Shown here: positions 61,586 through 64,000 of the stretch, piece by piece | Layout: each line of letters opens with the position of its first letter | Position numbering within the stretch: the first letter of the stretch is position 1 | DNA from: Streptomyces parvus | GTDB taxonomy: Bacteria > Actinomycetota > Actinomycetes > Streptomycetales > Streptomycetaceae | Assembly (NCBI RefSeq): GCF_014648875.1 | Contig: NZ_BMRY01000007.1 | Coordinates: 366,627 to 430,626, forward strand | Direction: 5' to 3' | DNA length: 64,000 nucleotides | Notes under the pieces: model-generated | What the model was told of the DNA's origin: nothing | The model's input: the letters and a program-made list of their open reading frames with translations, nothing else | Database searches by the model: none | Position numbers and translations under genes: made by a program

Positions 61586-62055
61586 CGTTCGGCGATGGTT
61601 GCTCCATTGCGGTGGCCGGGGGTCGAAGACGCGCATCCTCGGCATGGCATGGCGGCGGAGCAGGGGGTAGCGCTGACGCGAGCGGCGTCCGGGGTATCGG
61701 CATGGCGAGCGCCTTCGTCGCCAGGCTGCGCGCACGCGCCTGGCCTCGACAACCGGTTGTTCTGACGATGAGATGGACCCACGCACGAGGCGAGGACGGG
61801 CCCCCGGGTGACGTCGCCTGGGCCGGGCAAAGAGGATCTTGTCGGCCTACTACAGTGCGGGCTGCACTTGGTGCCATCTCCGCAGAGCTGGGGGCCTCGC
61901 GCTGGGGCGGGCCGGCGACATGTCCGCGGATGTCCCGTCTGCTGGGAACCGGAAACCGCCGAACGGGGGCAGCGAGGAGGAGCCCTCCCACGTCCCGTTC
62001 CCCTCGACGAAGGACAACCTGTCGAGGCCGGAGCTGTCGTGGCAGAACAGGCGGC
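61586..62055. other. 470-bp stretch between convergent genes
   Basis: No gene with motifs is seen. A short plus-strand reading near 61675-61730 (SGVRGIGMASAFVARLRA) faintly recalls an SDR cofactor loop but has no continuation. It is probably decayed sequence. Confidence 0.4.
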
Positions 62056-63045
62056 TCATGAACTGGTACGTGGACCTGCCTCGCGCTGATTGGCACCAGG
62101 CACCGCGCGGTCGTTGCGTGCGCTGCCCCAAGCCCGGACGAACTTCGCGATCGGGTTGCGCGGCTCATTGGCCTCGGCACCCTGGCGCAAGGGGCCCCGG
62201 CCCGGGGCGGACGGCAGCAACCGGGCGGCTACGCCGCTCAGCCGGGTCGTCAGGCCGGGTGCCACGCCATGAACGACCTGGGCCGCCTTCGCGGGGGCAG
62301 TGAGCACCAGCCGGGTACGCCGCTGGATGACTGCGTCCACGATTCTGCGAGCCGCCCGCTCGGCATCCATCGACAGGAGCGGAGCGCCCGCCGCTGCGCT
62401 GAACCAGCCGAACTCGGCATCGACGTCGCCGCCGAACTCAGCCTGCCGATGTGACCCTGTCCGCATCAGACCCGGATGAACAACGGTGACGCTGACGCCG
62501 GAGGCCGCCGTCTCGGCATGTAGTCCCTCGGCCAGTGCCCCGACCGCGGCCTTGGCACACGAGTAGGGCAACAAGTGAGGCACGCCGAGCAGACCACCCA
62601 CGGACCCGATGAGTCCGAGGCGGCCCCGGGTCTCCATCAGGTACGGCAGAGACTCCAGGGAAGTGTGCAGAGCGCCGTAGAACATGGTGTCCATGGCGTC
62701 ACCAAATTCCGCGGCCCCTACCGCCTCGACCGGCGCGATCTGAATGACCCCGGCGTTGGCGATCACTAGGTCGAGCCCGTCGCGCTCGTGGATCTCACGC
62801 AGCAGGGCACTCACAGCAGTGCGGTCGCGCACGTCACACACGGCCGTATGCACGGTCGCGCCGGTGTCCTCGCGCAACTGCGCCGCCGCCCGCTCCAATT
62901 CTTCGGCATCGCGGGCGGCGATGGTCACCATGCACCCGCGTTCCACCAGCTGCCGGGCCATGAACAGCCCCAGGCCCCGTGAGCCGCCGGTGACCAGGGC
63001 TCCCGGCCCTTTGGTCCGATATGGGAGGCCAGTGCTCTTGGTCAT
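62056..63045 (-). CDS. SDR-family oxidoreductase, long form
   Basis: The 329-aa protein has ALVTGGSRGLGLFMARQL, LVIANAGVIQ, LGLIGSVGGLLG and LPYSCAKAAV, followed by an extra C-terminal region of about 80 residues. That region resembles the lipid-interacting tails of DltE-like or mycolate-type SDRs (APAKAAQVVHGVAPGL). The substrate is unknown. ATG 63045 follows an AGAAAGGCGA site. Confidence 0.85.
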   Translation of the reverse strand: MTKSTGLPYRTKGPGALVTGGSRGLGLFMARQLVERGCMVTIAARDAEELERAAAQLREDTGATVHTAVCDVRDRTAVSALLREIHERDGLDLVIANAGVIQIAPVEAVGAAEFGDAMDTMFYGALHTSLESLPYLMETRGRLGLIGSVGGLLGVPHLLPYSCAKAAVGALAEGLHAETAASGVSVTVVHPGLMRTGSHRQAEFGGDVDAEFGWFSAAAGAPLLSMDAERAARRIVDAVIQRRTRLVLTAPAKAAQVVHGVAPGLTTRLSGVAARLLPSAPGRGPLRQGAEANEPRNPIAKFVRAWGSARNDRAVPGANQREAGPRTSS

Positions 63046-63236
63046 CTGATCGCCTTTCTGCGTGTGGCCGCCCAGGAGGACAGCGCCGTGGACCGGAGGT
63101 TCCCCTCGTGCCCGAGACCTGCCGCCCCTAACACCCCCACATGCGAGCCAGAAGCCCTGGTTGATCAGGTCCCACCTGGGTTGTGGGCTGCTCACCCGGG
63201 CGCGAGACTGAAACTCAGTGCAGGATCGGAGGCATC

Positions 63237-63392
63237 ATGATCATTCTCGGTCTCATTCTTCTGGTCATTGGCCTGATCGCGGGGATCGGCGCTCTGTGGA
63301 CCATCGGAATCATCCTCGTGGCCATCGGCGGCGTTCTCTGGATTCTCGGAGCCCTGGGACACGCGGTAGGAGGACGACGGCACTACTGGTAG
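63237..63392 (+). CDS. small hydrophobic membrane protein (DUF6131-like)
   Basis: The 51-aa protein is almost entirely hydrophobic (IILGLILLVIGLIAGIGALW, then IGIILVAIGGVLWILGALGH) and ends GGRRHYW. It forms two membrane segments with a short basic tail. Similar proteins are common in Streptomyces and other actinobacteria, with unknown function. ATG 63237 has a GGAGG site. Confidence 0.8.
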   Translation: MIILGLILLVIGLIAGIGALWTIGIILVAIGGVLWILGALGHAVGGRRHYW

Positions 63393-64000
63393 GACATCCC
63401 CGCAGCCCGCGGTGGGCGGGCTCAGGCAGCTGGCGGTTCCAGCCGGCTTTGTCCTGTTGCACCAGCGCCTGGGTCGTCATCCGACCGTACGACAGGACTC
63501 CAGCCGGCGTCAGACGCAGGTCAGGAAGCGAAGCGTGAACGGCGAGTCCGTCACTGGGCGGGCACGGGCGAGTCGGCACACCGTGCCGATGCCGGACATC
63601 CACCGAGCCATCGGCCTTGGCTCCGGTGATCTGATCGAACGACTCCTGGGGCCTGACCGGGACCGCGGACAGGATGAGGCCATCAGCTCAGCGCACACGG
63701 TCCTCTACGCGACACACTGCGAACGCCTTCCGGCCTTCCAGGGTGCGGCCGCCCTTGTTGCGCACTCTGGAAGGACGCGGTTGGCGGGTCGTCCTTGCCA
63801 CGTCGGCAAGCGGACCGGAGCTCGCCGGCGCTGCGGCAGGCAGTCGGTGCGGACGAGGACATCTGTGCCACGGCTAGGAGCTGTCCGGGCGATCACTTCT
63901 GGCCGTTGTGTTCGGGCTCCTGTCCCAGGTCCTCGGTATGTTCGCCGGCATGGGAGCGAGTAGCTGGTTGCACTTCACGCCTGTCCTGCAGAGCGAGCAG
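63393..64000. other. 608-bp right edge without a convincing gene
   Basis: Frames on both strands are short and Arg-rich, without motifs. A minus-strand reading containing YGRMTTQALVQQDKAGW (about 63440-63490) looks mildly protein-like, but I cannot assign it. Confidence 0.4.

Noticed and set aside
61675..61730. SDR-like cofactor loop reading on the plus strand
   Set aside because: The match is a single short stretch, with no later SDR motifs in any frame.

Overview
The window is high-GC DNA (about 70% or more) with GTG starts, GGAGG-type ribosome sites, lipoboxes and actinobacterial gene families throughout. It is almost certainly a Streptomyces chromosome. No rRNA, tRNA, intact insertion sequence or CRISPR array was recognised.

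Layout. (1) 0-17.3 kb, mixed housekeeping and secondary genes. These are a stand-alone EF-G domain-IV-like protein; a formyltransferase and a dimethylarginine-hydrolase-like pair behind an iron box; a YtcJ-type amidohydrolase; a small gene broken by an in-frame TGA; a MraY/WecA-like membrane transferase facing a GT2 glycosyltransferase; a membrane-bound PI-PLC-like protein; a metallophosphoesterase overlapping an Sfp-type phosphopantetheinyl transferase; a cobalamin riboswitch with cbtB-cbtA, divergent from a histidine-phosphatase-like protein without its catalytic histidines; an SDR/TetR pair; a lipoprotein; a TPR protein; and pirin. (2) 18.1-28.8 kb, a catabolic island: SDR, M19 dipeptidase, amidohydrolase, two beta-lactamase-fold serine hydrolases, a DadA-like FAD oxidase divergent from RidA, and a PucR regulator. 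It looks built for peptides or D-amino-acid amides. (3) 28.8-30.3 kb, a stretch of gene fragments.

(4) 30.5-47.4 kb is the main system: a complete alpha-1,3-glucan utilisation locus. Two large secreted multidomain GH87 enzymes flank a LacI regulator, a lipoprotein sugar-binding protein, two permeases and a cytoplasmic GH13 alpha-glucosidase. A dedicated MsiK-like ATPase follows the second GH87. The inferred route is extracellular cleavage of alpha-1,3-glucan (for example in fungal walls), import of the oligosaccharides, then cytoplasmic hydrolysis to glucose. GCAAT-type elements near the promoters suggest shared control by the LacI protein.

(5) 47.4-55.9 kb mixes intact genes (ATP-dependent DNA ligase, zinc alcohol dehydrogenase, PLP decarboxylase, glyoxalase-fold protein) with decaying ones (GNAT, Ku, STAS, a Y-polymerase-like scrap) and two genes split by single-base homopolymer frameshifts. 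(6) 56.1-60.6 kb holds a translationally coupled gas-vesicle cluster in the order gvpF-G-Y-Z-J-L-S-K on the minus strand. It ends abruptly: gvpO and gvpA are missing and gvpF lacks its N-terminal part. (7) 60.8-64 kb holds an unknown protein, an SDR and a tiny membrane protein.
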